Source: Verrucomicrobiia bacterium (GTDB lineage Bacteria > Verrucomicrobiota > Verrucomicrobiia > Verrucomicrobiales > DEV007). Taken from it: 64,000 nucleotides of DNA. The position numbers and the translations under genes are program-made. Each line of letters opens with the position of its first letter. The first letter of the stretch is position 1. Under the pieces are notes generated by a model. It searched no databases, was not told where the DNA came from, and saw only the letters and a program-made list of their open reading frames with translations. Positions 35,617-44,596 of this stretch are shown here, piece after piece. Location: NCBI GenBank assembly GCA_030427505.1, contig JAUICH010000012.1, positions 1-64,000 on the forward strand, given 5' to 3'.

Positions 35617-38018
35617 AGAGACTTCAGTTCGCTGATGGACGTGTGGAGAAGGGTTTCCTTACCCCACTCCACCCGGAGGTCGCAGTGACCGCCGGTGGCG
35701 CGCCCGAGTATGGCGAAGGGCACTCCGGAAAAGTGCTCCGTGGCGGCGTCCAACTGTTCGGCGGGAATCTCAAGAACCAGGCGGCTGGAGTTTTCAGCAA
35801 AAAGCCGGGCCGCCGCGCCAACCTCTCCGTTCACGGGCAGATTGTCCAGAGAGATCTCCAGACCCGCCTTTCCGGAAAAGGCCATCTCCGCCAGGGCTAC
35901 GGCCAGGCCGCCTTCGGACACGTCGTGCGCCGCCAGGATCAACCCTTTGCCGAGCGCGCCGTGGTAACGGCGATAGAGGTCCAGCGCCGCCGCGCAGTCC
36001 GTGCCCGGTACCGCCAGCCGGTCCCCCAGCCCCCGCACCCGGGCAAACACGCTGCCGCCCAGCGCCGCGTCCGTGGTGCCCAGGATGGCCAGGTAGCTGT
36101 CCGCCCGCCGCAGGGAAGCCCCGGTCACGTGCGCCGCGTCTTCCACGATGCCGATGCCGCTGATGAGCGCCGTGGTGGGAATGGAAACGGGGCCTTCCGA
36201 GGTCTCGAAGTAGTTGTAAAACGAATCTTTCCCGGAAACGAAGGGCGCGTTAAATGCGTCCGCCGCGTCGGCCAGGCCTTTCACGCTTTCCACCAGCGCA
36301 CCCAGCTCTGCCGGGTCGTGCGGGTTGCCCACGCAGAAATTGTCCAGCAGCGCGATTTTGTCCGGGTTCGCCCCGGCGGCCACCAGTTGGCGAAAGCACT
36401 CGTCCATGCAGGCCTGCCCCATGGCGTAGGGATCGGTCTTGCCCCACTCGGGCAGGAGGGACTGGCTCATCGCCATGAGCCGCTCGCTGCCGTCGATGAG
36501 CATCACCGCCGCGTCCTGCGGCGCGTCGCCCGCAGCCCCGGCCAGCGGCTTCAGCACGGTATTGCCCTGCACTTCGTGATCGTATTCCCGGATGATGGGC
36601 TCGCGGGACACGATGGCGAAGTCCGCGAAAATCGCCTTCAAGTCCTCCGCCCAAGACGCGGACGTCACCGCCCCCGCGCTCTCCGTGGCGGTCAGGGTGA
36701 AGGTCGAGGCCAGATGCTTCGTCGGCGCGGTGTGCAAGCGGGCGCAGTCCAGCTCGCACACGGTCTCGCCATGGTGCAGCACCTTCAGGATGCCGGAGCC
36801 GTCGGCCACGCCCAGCTCGGTCAGCTCGGTTTCGTAAATGTCCGCCAGCTCTTTCAGGCGAGGCAGGCTCTCTTCCTTCACCGCCAGCACCATGCGCTCC
36901 TGGCTTTCGGAAATGAAAATCTCCCAACTGATCAAGCCGGGCTCTTTCAGGGGCACGTTGTCCAGCCAGATCTCTCCTCCGCACTCACTGAGCATCTCGC
37001 CCGCCGCGCTGGAAAAGCCGCCCGCTCCGCAGTCGGTAACGAACTCGATAAGCCCCTCTTCCCGCGCCGCCAGGATGAAGTCGCTGACCTTCTTTTCCTC
37101 GATCGGGTTGCCGATCTGGACCGCCTGTTGGTCTTCCTCGTGGCTCTCGGTGTCCAGCGCCGCAGAGGAAAACGTGGCCCCGTGCAACCCGTCCCGGCCC
37201 GTGCGTCCCCCGGCGGCGATCACTCGCAGCCCATTGGACATCGTTTTGTCGATGTCGGGAATCGGAATCACCCCTGCCGTACCGCAGAACACCAGGGGAT
37301 TGTAAATGTAGGCAGGGTCGAACTGAATCGCGCCACTCACCGTCGGGATGCCCATGCGGTTTCCGTAGTCGCGCACGCCCCGCACGACGCCACGCATGAT
37401 GCCCAGCGGGTGGATCACGTCGTCCGCCTTGATCTCTTCCGGTTTCGTGTCCGGCGCGCCAAAGCAGAACACATCCAGCGAGGCAATGGGTTTCGCCCCC
37501 TTCCCCGCGCCCAGGATGTCACGGATTACGCCGCCCAGGCCCGTATTCGCCCCGGCGTAGGGTTCGATGGCACTGGGGTGATTGTGCGTCTCCACCTTCA
37601 GACAGACCGCCTTGTCTTCGTCCAACTGGATGAAGCCCGCGTTGTCATGAAAGGCGGACAACACGAAGCCCGGCTTCCGCGCCATGATGCGCTCGCTCAC
37701 GCCCTTGATGTAAGTGCTGAAAAGAGAGTGGATCGTCTCAGTGCCGGAGGCCGTGGTGTGCTCGATGGTCGCGCCAAAGATGCGGTGCTTGCAGTGCTCG
37801 CTCCAAGTCTGGGCGATGACCTCCAGTTCCACGTCCGTGGGCTCCCGGCCCCAGTCCTGGAAGATCTTCTGCACCGCCAGCATGTCCTCCCCCGACAGGG
37901 AGAGTTTCATGCGCCCGCTCAGGTCCACCAGTTCCGCTTCCGTCAGGTGCAGGAAGGGAATGTGCTGGTACGTCGGCTTCTTAGGCTGGATAGAAGTGGC
38001 AGAGGCGGCTTCAGGCAT
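35586..38018 (-). CDS. purL: FGAM synthase large subunit (small-type PurL)
   Basis: An 810-residue PurL of the multi-subunit type: linker domain with EHCKHRIFG near residue 72, then tandem AIRS-like ATP-binding halves, with KVETHNHPSAIEPY near 138 and a second half starting near 440 (NFCVGNPHD, GKDSFYNY). It uses ATP and ammonia from PurQ to make FGAM. Unlike long PurL it has no glutaminase and no N-terminal PurS-like domain; these are supplied by the genes on either side. It overlaps both neighbours (31 bases with purQ, 8 with the PurS-like gene), which would help assembly of the complex. Confidence 0.96.
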   Translation of the reverse strand: MPEAASATSIQPKKPTYQHIPFLHLTEAELVDLSGRMKLSLSGEDMLAVQKIFQDWGREPTDVELEVIAQTWSEHCKHRIFGATIEHTTASGTETIHSLFSTYIKGVSERIMARKPGFVLSAFHDNAGFIQLDEDKAVCLKVETHNHPSAIEPYAGANTGLGGVIRDILGAGKGAKPIASLDVFCFGAPDTKPEEIKADDVIHPLGIMRGVVRGVRDYGNRMGIPTVSGAIQFDPAYIYNPLVFCGTAGVIPIPDIDKTMSNGLRVIAAGGRTGRDGLHGATFSSAALDTESHEEDQQAVQIGNPIEEKKVSDFILAAREEGLIEFVTDCGAGGFSSAAGEMLSECGGEIWLDNVPLKEPGLISWEIFISESQERMVLAVKEESLPRLKELADIYETELTELGVADGSGILKVLHHGETVCELDCARLHTAPTKHLASTFTLTATESAGAVTSASWAEDLKAIFADFAIVSREPIIREYDHEVQGNTVLKPLAGAAGDAPQDAAVMLIDGSERLMAMSQSLLPEWGKTDPYAMGQACMDECFRQLVAAGANPDKIALLDNFCVGNPHDPAELGALVESVKGLADAADAFNAPFVSGKDSFYNYFETSEGPVSIPTTALISGIGIVEDAAHVTGASLRRADSYLAILGTTDAALGGSVFARVRGLGDRLAVPGTDCAAALDLYRRYHGALGKGLILAAHDVSEGGLAVALAEMAFSGKAGLEISLDNLPVNGEVGAAARLFAENSSRLVLEIPAEQLDAATEHFSGVPFAILGRATGGHCDLRVEWGKETLLHTSISELKSLWKNGLTPYY

Positions 38019-38469
38019 GGATCACGTTCCAGGTATGAATGGCCGGGTTGCAGATGTCGCGTACAAATCGCTCCGGCTGCGCGGCGGCGTCTCCAAAAAT
38101 GTAAATCCGGTGGCGCAGCGTGAACTGCTCCAGGTGAAAGCCCGGTTCCTCCGCCAGCCCCCGGTAGTAGGCCAGCACGGCCTCTTTTTCCAAGTCTAGC
38201 GCGCCGGGTTTCATCCCGTAATCCAGGGCGAAAAGATACCCGCTCAGCGCGGCGTCTTCCCCGATGTGCATCTCCTGGGAAACCCCGTCCAGCAGCGTGG
38301 CCCGCATGAAGGCGTCCACCGCCACCTGCTCCCCGCCCGTCCAAGCCACAGTGTAGCGCCGTGTGGCACGATACGTCAAGGTCAGGTCCAGTGGCGCATA
38401 CAGCAGCGCGCTACAGTCCCCCGGCTCCTTGTAGCGGTCGACGATTTCGTAAGTGGCGGTGGCAGTCAC
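38011..38469 (-). CDS. Double-length PurS-like FGAM synthase subunit (predicted)
   Basis: A 152-residue cytoplasmic protein between purC and purL. The GTG at 38469 has a good ribosome site (AGGGA about 10 bases before); a TTG at 38496 would overlap purC. Its second half reads like PurS: GMKPGALDLEKEA, then IYIFGD, then NPAIHTWNVI at the C terminus. The first half has a weaker echo (RRYTVAW, ATLLDGVSQEMHI). Ordinary PurS is about 80 residues and works as a dimer; long PurL proteins carry a fused duplicate at their N terminus. A free-standing tandem PurS is the best explanation. The 8-base overlap with purL supports it. Not certain by sequence alone. Confidence 0.7.
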   Translation of the reverse strand: MTATATYEIVDRYKEPGDCSALLYAPLDLTLTYRATRRYTVAWTGGEQVAVDAFMRATLLDGVSQEMHIGEDAALSGYLFALDYGMKPGALDLEKEAVLAYYRGLAEEPGFHLEQFTLRHRIYIFGDAAAQPERFVRDICNPAIHTWNVIHA

Positions 38470-38483
38470 TCGATACAGGTTCC

Positions 38484-39776
38484 CTAGTCGATACAATTGA
38501 GTTTGGCAAATGCCTCCAGGTGCCCAGCAGTGTCATAAAAGGCAATCTCTTCCTCGCCCGCACGCTGGAGGGCTTCTTTCACCTCTTCCGAACCCTTCCG
38601 GCCCAGCATGTATTCCTGGATCAAATGCGTCTTCTGGACCTGAATGACGGTAAAGTCCACCGGCACGTCCGGCGTGGCCGCGTAGGTGCCTGCTTCCTGG
38701 CCCGCTTTCAAGATCTCCGTGAACGGCACCCCGGCGTCCGCGGCACGCTTCTTCGCGTCGTCTATGGCTGCAATCCAGTCCGTACAGGCGATTCGGAAGT
38801 AGTCCCGCATCGACTGCTTATTGAAGTTCATCACGAAGGTGTGACCGCAATACTCGATAAAGCTCGTCGCCCGGAAAGAATCGGTATCGATCGTGTCCAC
38901 AAAGACCAGATCGTCTCCATCCTTGGCAAACTCCCACTTTAGGTCCCAGAGCCTCAGACCGATGCCTTCCAACAGGTGCCTCACCACCCAGCCGCCCAGG
39001 ATACCCAGCTTTGCGCTCTCCACGAACTGGGCCCCGGGAATGCCCGACATCACCAGCGCCTCCTGCTTGCTGACCATCCGGTCTTCCGGCTCGAACTTGC
39101 TGGTGAAGTCCGTAATCGGGCGCTCCAGCATCTGCCAGGCCTCCAAGGGCTTGCTCACGCCCAGCTCTTTTTCGAAAGCTTTCTTCTCTCCCTCTCCCAT
39201 CTTCTGGTACTTCCGGAAGACGGAAGACCCGCTCGTGATGCCGAAGCGCACGATGTACTCCAGCGGAATCACAAAACCGTCCTCGTGCGGGAACTGGGAA
39301 TAGTCGAACAGATGCGCGTCAAAAAGGTGATCCCGTGTCGGTTTCAAAATCTGGAAACGGCGCACGATGTTGAAAGCGCTCGGGTTAGCCGGCAGGCCCT
39401 TTTCACACACTTCGCCCGTGGCCGCGTCCAGCATTCCGCGGTGGTGGGTCCGCGCTCCCTCCTCCAGGCACCTTTCCAAGGGCCCGGAAAGCAGTTCCTT
39501 CCGGTAAGCTTCATCCATCTCCGGAGCCGACTGGATGGCTTCCGCCGCCTGCTGCCAGGTTTCCGGCTGGCCCAGTTTGGTAAACAACACATGCCGGAAC
39601 ACCGCCCGCGCCACGTCATTGCCCGGAATCTCAAACAAGGCCCCCACATCAAAGACCGACCCCCTCAAAGTCGTCTGCGTGACCATGATGGAATCGTCCC
39701 CCGGTACCGCGTACAAACGCTGTACCGACCCGCTGTAAAACGGCTCGCCTAGCTCATCCGGAGGAATGGTCTTCAT
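38484..39776 (-). CDS. purC: SAICAR synthetase, long divergent form
   Basis: Phosphoribosylaminoimidazole-succinocarboxamide synthase, joining CAIR and aspartate with ATP. 430 residues from the ATG at 39776, well above the usual 240-300. Recognisable family segments are FYSGSVQRLY near residue 13 (phosphate-binding loop position), PLEYIVRFGITSGSS near 180, LRLWDLKWEF near 295 and VFVDTIDTDSFR near 312, followed by NKQSMRDY. Insertions near residues 75-165 and a C-terminal 70-residue extension make up the extra length. First gene of the purine operon; the downstream PurS-like gene begins within or just after its end. Confidence 0.85.
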   Translation of the reverse strand: MKTIPPDELGEPFYSGSVQRLYAVPGDDSIMVTQTTLRGSVFDVGALFEIPGNDVARAVFRHVLFTKLGQPETWQQAAEAIQSAPEMDEAYRKELLSGPLERCLEEGARTHHRGMLDAATGEVCEKGLPANPSAFNIVRRFQILKPTRDHLFDAHLFDYSQFPHEDGFVIPLEYIVRFGITSGSSVFRKYQKMGEGEKKAFEKELGVSKPLEAWQMLERPITDFTSKFEPEDRMVSKQEALVMSGIPGAQFVESAKLGILGGWVVRHLLEGIGLRLWDLKWEFAKDGDDLVFVDTIDTDSFRATSFIEYCGHTFVMNFNKQSMRDYFRIACTDWIAAIDDAKKRAADAGVPFTEILKAGQEAGTYAATPDVPVDFTVIQVQKTHLIQEYMLGRKGSEEVKEALQRAGEEEIAFYDTAGHLEAFAKLNCID

Positions 39777-39782
39777 ACCCAA

Positions 39783-40294
39783 ATTGCTAATACGAACTAT
39801 TCTAAATTTGTTTAACGACCTAACTGCTCACTGAAATCTTCCGCATAAAGGCGCCTCCCCTAAAAACTCAGCCCAACACGCCAAAAACTACCCAAAGGAA
39901 GCGCAGCATCTTTGGACTGCGGAGATTCTTCGCCGCTTTCGCCACTCGAAAACCGCCACCCAAAACACCTGGCGCCCCAGTTCCTTCACCCGCCTCCTAA
40001 GCGGTGTCGCGCTACGCTTTGCCACCGCACTCCAAAACCGCTTCCCCTCTATAGGACCTTCACCCTCCATCGCTGCCGCACTCTCTTTGCCACCGGCGCG
40101 CCACTCTGCCCGAAGCTTCGGGCACCCCGCTTCTTCAAGGCTCATGCTGGATTCTGGTCGTTGCGCCATCCCTCCTGTCATTCCGGGTATGCTGGCTGAA
40201 AAAAGGCGCTACACTTCGCCTTGTCACGAAAAATTCAACATCCTTCCGATGTTTTGTCCGCACTCTAAAATTTCTTCAAAATTCACCTCGACCG
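39783..40294. other. Non-coding divergent spacer with palindromes
   Basis: A 512-base gap between the leftward purine operon and the rightward pyrD. The first 60 bases are AT-rich and should hold the purine operon promoter. The middle holds repeat-like, C-rich sequence with several dyads: GCGGTG/CACCGC arms at 40001-40006 and 40023-40028, and a perfect 18-base palindrome at 40105-40122 (TGCCCGAAGCTTCGGGCA). Open frames here are short and have no family resemblance, so I call none. The pyrD promoter would be in the AT-rich stretch 40200-40290. Confidence 0.5.
40105..40122. repeat. Perfect 18-bp palindrome
   Basis: TGCCCGAAGCTTCGGGCA reads the same on both strands. It lies between purC and pyrD inside sequence that looks like a dispersed intergenic repeat, so a structural or repeat origin is likelier than a regulator site, but both are open. 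Confidence 0.45.
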
Positions 40295-41341
40295 ATGCCT
40301 GATTTTTACAAAGTCGCGCGGAAAATTTTATTCTCACTAGACGCTGAACGCGCCCACCACTGGACCCTGGAGGGGCTACGTCTGGCGCACCGTTCCGGGT
40401 TGCTCCCATTTTTCACCCCCCACGTTCCCGATGGCACGGATCCCGTGACCGTCATGGGCCTGACCTTCCCCAACCGCGTCGGCTTGGCCGCGGGAATGGA
40501 CAAAGGCGCCCGCGCCGTCGCCGCCTTTGGCGCCTTGGGATTCGGTCATGTGGAGGTTGGCACCGTCACGCCCCGCCCCCAGCCCGGCAACCCCACACCC
40601 CGGCTCTTCCGCCTCATTGAGCACCGCGCCATCATCAACCGCATGGGTTTTAATAACCCCGGCATCGACCAACTCCTCCACAACCTGGCCGAAAGCCGCT
40701 ACGGCTACCGCGGCATCGTCGGCGTCAACCTCGGCAAGAACTTCGACACCCCCAACGAAAACGCGATCAGCGACTACGTGACCGGCTTCCGCAAAGCCTA
40801 CGGCGCCGCCGGCTACATCGCCGTCAACCTCTCCTCCCCCAACACCAAAGGCCTGCGCGACCTTCAGACCGTCGATACCTGCCGCAGCCTCATCGGCGCT
40901 CTGCAGGAAGAACGCGAACAACTCAAAGCCCAGCACGGCGGCAAACACGTGCCTATCGCCATCAAGATCGCCCCCGACCTGGCGGACGACGCCATCCGCG
41001 ATCTCGCCGGTGTGTTTAATGAACTAAGCCTGGACGGCGTCATCGCCACCAACACCACTATCGCCCGCGACGCCGTGCAGGGCCACGTCCTCGCCCACGA
41101 AACCGGCGGCCTCAGCGGCGCCCCCCTCACGAAACGCGCCACCGAAGTCATCGCCCACCTCCGCCAGCACCTCGCCCCCACCATCCCCATCATCGGCGTC
41201 GGCGGCATCCTCACTGCCCAAGACGCTCAGGAAAAACTCCAGGCCGGCGCCGCCCTGGTGCAGGTTTACACGGGTCTGGTGTATCGCGGTCCGGCGCTGC
41301 TGAGGGACATTGTGGTGGGAAGTCGGCAAGCGAGACAATAA
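40295..41341 (+). CDS. pyrD: Dihydroorotate dehydrogenase, class 2 (quinone)
   Basis: Fourth step of pyrimidine synthesis: oxidation of dihydroorotate to orotate with FMN and membrane quinone. 348 residues, the class 2 length, with the N-terminal helical extension for membrane association (YKVARKILFSLDAERAHHW). FMN/active-site segments are VGLAAGMDKGA near residue 63, INRMGFNNPG near 110, GVNLGKN near 140, NLSSPNT with the class 2 catalytic serine near 178, and IGVGGI near 302. Single gene, divergent from the purine operon. Confidence 0.96.
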   Translation: MPDFYKVARKILFSLDAERAHHWTLEGLRLAHRSGLLPFFTPHVPDGTDPVTVMGLTFPNRVGLAAGMDKGARAVAAFGALGFGHVEVGTVTPRPQPGNPTPRLFRLIEHRAIINRMGFNNPGIDQLLHNLAESRYGYRGIVGVNLGKNFDTPNENAISDYVTGFRKAYGAAGYIAVNLSSPNTKGLRDLQTVDTCRSLIGALQEEREQLKAQHGGKHVPIAIKIAPDLADDAIRDLAGVFNELSLDGVIATNTTIARDAVQGHVLAHETGGLSGAPLTKRATEVIAHLRQHLAPTIPIIGVGGILTAQDAQEKLQAGAALVQVYTGLVYRGPALLRDIVVGSRQARQ

Positions 41342-41359
41342 CGGCCTCTGGTTTCGAAC

Positions 41360-42847
41360 CTACCCAAACACCAAGATCAGCCCCACCACCAGCAGCGCGT
41401 TGTTCAGCGAATGGGCCGTCATGGAGGCAATCAGGGAATGGCGCCATTCGCGGATGCAGGCGAAGCCAAAGCCGATGGCGCTGAGGGCGGGAATGGCGTA
41501 GACGCCCTGGGGATGGACCACGGCAAAGATGAAACAGCTCAGCAGGCCCGCGCTCACCAGGCTCATCCGGCCGCGGAGCGAGGCAAAGAACGCCCCGCGA
41601 AACACTGTCTCTTCAAACACCGGGGCCATGCCCGCCGCCAGGACAAAAAGAAAGAGCGAAACGCCCAGGTTCCCCTCCGCCAGGCCTTCCACGATGGGGT
41701 GCATGACCGGGCTCGTGTCCTTCCCACCGGTCAGGCTAGACACCGCGCCCATGAGCAGGAGCGTGACGGCTAGTCCGGTGAGGATGATGGGCACCATCGC
41801 CACATAACCCGTCAGCCCGGCCGCGATCTCCCGCCACACGCCTTTCCCCCGCGTCCAGCCCATCTGGGCCCGCGCCTCCGCCTTGGGCACGCCACGCAGC
41901 AGCGGCCAGTTCAGCGCCAGCAGGAATGGCATGAACAGGCTGAAGACATACAGACCGAACGGCAGCGGAATTCCGGCCAGCGGCAGCACCGTCATCACGA
42001 TATCCAGCAGCGCCATCGCCAGCAGATAGACGGCAAAGGCTTCCAGATAGACCGGCGCAAACGCTGGGCTGGGCGCGGAAAACCGGAAGTGAAACCGTCC
42101 CTCCCGCACCCGCAGGAGAACAAAGATCAACAGCCCCACCCCCGCCAGCCCGGCGGTGATTACCGTCAAGATACCCAGATTGCTCACCACGGTCACCAGC
42201 AGAGCCTTTGCCACCAGCGCCTGTCGCTCCGGGTCATCCTCCGGAAGCGCGGACACTTCCAGCAATTCGGCAAACCAGCCGAAGCTCGCTTCCAGCTTTG
42301 TCCGTTCCTCTTCGCTGAGTCCCGCCGGATCTTCGATGCCCTTCCGCGCCAGCGCCAGCAGCGCCGCCTGGTCTTCACTCTTCCCTTCGGCTTCGCCCGT
42401 GGCTTGCGGAGCCTCCTCCGGCAAGCTGTCCAAAACCTCCAGCGCCTTTTCCTCCCCCTGCCCCTCTGTATCCAGAAAACGATATACCATCGCTACCGCC
42501 GCCACCGGGTGCAGGCCCTCGGCACTCTCCCGGATCTCTCCAAGCGCTTCGGTCGCTTTTACCGGATCTACCTTGGCGACCGCCACAATCTGTTTGGCCG
42601 CGACTTCGTAGTCCACCAGCCCCGCCCGAGCCGCCGCTCCCGTGGCGGCATCCTTGTCTGACTCGCCATTCTCTCCACCGATCACGAGCGGAAAGCCCAC
42701 GATCAGGAGAATGGAAACCGCGATCACCCCCCACGAAATTCGGGACGTGTCTCGCGGTACTGGATGAAGAGGCGCGCCGCCATCCGAAACCGAATCGGGT
42801 TCAGGCATCGGAACAGGCGACGAATCGTGCACGGGCGGATCTTCCAT
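41360..42847 (-). CDS. CPBP-family intramembrane metalloprotease
   Basis: A 495-residue polytopic protein. An N-terminal span (about 35-55), a periplasmic helical region (about 65-215) and then a membrane core of about eight spans with the CPBP (Abi) motifs: FEETVFRGAFF (the EExxxR glutamates and arginine), FAVVHPQG with the histidine near 440, and a HSLNNAL segment. These residues form the site of glutamate-type intramembrane proteases such as Rce1 and MroQ. Bacterial roles include prenyl-protein or peptide processing and bacteriocin self-protection; none can be assigned. The start is placed at 42847 rather than 57 bases upstream. Convergent with pyrD. Confidence 0.83.
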   Translation of the reverse strand: MEDPPVHDSSPVPMPEPDSVSDGGAPLHPVPRDTSRISWGVIAVSILLIVGFPLVIGGENGESDKDAATGAAARAGLVDYEVAAKQIVAVAKVDPVKATEALGEIRESAEGLHPVAAVAMVYRFLDTEGQGEEKALEVLDSLPEEAPQATGEAEGKSEDQAALLALARKGIEDPAGLSEEERTKLEASFGWFAELLEVSALPEDDPERQALVAKALLVTVVSNLGILTVITAGLAGVGLLIFVLLRVREGRFHFRFSAPSPAFAPVYLEAFAVYLLAMALLDIVMTVLPLAGIPLPFGLYVFSLFMPFLLALNWPLLRGVPKAEARAQMGWTRGKGVWREIAAGLTGYVAMVPIILTGLAVTLLLMGAVSSLTGGKDTSPVMHPIVEGLAEGNLGVSLFLFVLAAGMAPVFEETVFRGAFFASLRGRMSLVSAGLLSCFIFAVVHPQGVYAIPALSAIGFGFACIREWRHSLIASMTAHSLNNALLVVGLILVFG

Positions 42848-42985
42848 GGGCGAGATAGACGAGCATACAAACGGTTGCGATTTCGCAAAAACGGCGGCCA
42901 ACACTTGACCGCCGCCTCAGGAAATCATTTCAGCCGACTATGCCCGCCAAACGCGGCGGAATCAACCGCTACCGCTCCGTCCAAA

Positions 42986-44488
42986 TCACGTATCCGACTT
43001 TACGTCGTAGCAGTGAATGTACTGCTGATCCCGCAGATAGAGCTTGCCGTTGATCACGACCGGGTGCGTCCACACGCGGCCTTGGGGGCTGCGCTCCTCG
43101 CTTTGCGGATCCAGTTGGAATTGGCCGTGAGACTTGAAGCCCTTCGGGTTCGCCTCCACCAGGGACACCAGCCCTTCCTGCTCGTCCAGGCAGTAGAGCA
43201 TGCCGTCCGCCGCGTGCACCGCGCCCTTTGTCATACCCCGCCCTTTTTCGTTCCACACGAGTTCCCCGCTTTTCAGGTCCTGACAAATCAGCCCCGCGCC
43301 GTCGGAGAAACCGTAGACATAGCCATCAATGTGGACCACGCCGCCGTGGTGGTTCTTCATCTCCGAGTTCACCCACACGTCCTTGACCGAGTTATCAGGG
43401 CCCACTTCAAACATCTTGCTGCCCGCGCCATAGCCGGAGGTCACGTAAACTTGGTTACCCACCACTACCGGCGTCGGGATGACCGCCGTCTTGCCGTTGG
43501 GCCATTCCGCCCGCCACAATACCGAGCCGTCTTCTGCTCTTACGGACACCACTTCCGTTTCAAAAAAGCGGATGTATTGGCGCACCCCGTTCATTTCCGA
43601 GATCATCAGGGTGGCATACTCCGCCTTGCCCGGTTTCACGTCCTCCGCCTTCCAGATGGTTGCGCCTGTATCCTTATTCAGCGCCACAATGCCTGCTTCG
43701 TTCCCGCCGGGGCAGATCATGACCTTGTCCCCATCCACCAGGGGAGATTCCGCGAAGCCCCAGCCCCCGAACTTACCTCCGAAGTCCGTGATCAGGTCTT
43801 TCGACCACACCACTTTCCCGTCTTCCGAACTCACACAGGCAAAGGAGCCCTCCGGTCCCAACGCATAGACTTTTCCGTCCGCGTAGGTAGGCGTGCTGCG
43901 AGGGCCGTTCCCCCACTTCGTTGTGTAGCCCTTCGGATCTCCCTTGCCCAGGTTCGGGTCGTCCGTGCCGATCTTTGTGGCCCAGAGTTCATTGCCCGTG
44001 TTCGCGTCCAGGGCGATGACCATGATGTCCTCTCCCCGTGACCCCATCGTGAAAAGCTTCCCTTCCGCAAAGGAGTAGCCGCTGTAGCCCATGCCCGCGC
44101 CGTCATACACCCAAAGCTGTTCCGGTCCTTTCGAGGGCCAACTTGTCAGCAATCCCGTCTCAGGCGAAATATCCGTCTGGTCCGGCCCGCGCCACTGCGG
44201 CCAGTCCGCGGCGCCGCCAGAGCCCGCAACCTCGCCCCTGCTACCGGCGGCCAACTGTTCCTGAACAAAGGCCTGATCCTCCGCGCTGAAGCGGCTCAGA
44301 TCCGCCTCGGCGACCTGGCCGTTCGCCATCTTCAGCTTTACCTTGTTGCCATTCATCCCGGCGTAGTCCGCCTGAATGGTTTTGCCACTGGCCGCTTCCG
44401 TCCAGGTCCGGGCCCAAAGAACGCCCGCGCCCCCAAAAGAAAGGAAAGCTACGGCCGAAAATGTAAGAAGGAGGGTTTTCAAGTGCAT
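42986..44488 (-). CDS. Secreted PQQ-like beta-propeller protein with SHD1 domain
   Basis: A 500-residue protein with a signal peptide (residues 1-26). It is followed by an SHD1 domain (about 27-82, beginning RTWTEAASGKTIQADY), a small beta-barrel common in planctomycete-type secreted proteins. The remainder is an eight-bladed PQQ-like propeller with recurring ALDANTGNELWATK, W-type blades ending in tryptophan, and no PQQ-binding cysteine pair. Such proteins are probably scaffolds or outer membrane assembly factors rather than dehydrogenases. It is alone on its strand, 138 bases from the CPBP gene. Confidence 0.84.
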   Translation of the reverse strand: MHLKTLLLTFSAVAFLSFGGAGVLWARTWTEAASGKTIQADYAGMNGNKVKLKMANGQVAEADLSRFSAEDQAFVQEQLAAGSRGEVAGSGGAADWPQWRGPDQTDISPETGLLTSWPSKGPEQLWVYDGAGMGYSGYSFAEGKLFTMGSRGEDIMVIALDANTGNELWATKIGTDDPNLGKGDPKGYTTKWGNGPRSTPTYADGKVYALGPEGSFACVSSEDGKVVWSKDLITDFGGKFGGWGFAESPLVDGDKVMICPGGNEAGIVALNKDTGATIWKAEDVKPGKAEYATLMISEMNGVRQYIRFFETEVVSVRAEDGSVLWRAEWPNGKTAVIPTPVVVGNQVYVTSGYGAGSKMFEVGPDNSVKDVWVNSEMKNHHGGVVHIDGYVYGFSDGAGLICQDLKSGELVWNEKGRGMTKGAVHAADGMLYCLDEQEGLVSLVEANPKGFKSHGQFQLDPQSEERSPQGRVWTHPVVINGKLYLRDQQYIHCYDVKSDT

Positions 44489-44596
44489 GACACGAGGATT
44501 GTGACTTCAGCCCCTCACAATAGCAACCCAAGACCACCCGTGGCATAGCGTGATCGCGCCTTTCGTCTCCGGCGTGGCCCAAACCGAGGGAACAGG

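Noticed and set aside
35643-38123. Open frame of 826 codons on the plus strand opposite purL
   Set aside because: Arginine/alanine/glycine-rich product with no domain; purL on the other strand is unmistakable.
39888-40181. 97-codon open frame on the minus strand in the purC-pyrD spacer
   Set aside because: It lies in repeat-like DNA with palindromes, and the product is a low-complexity arginine/glycine/alanine mix.
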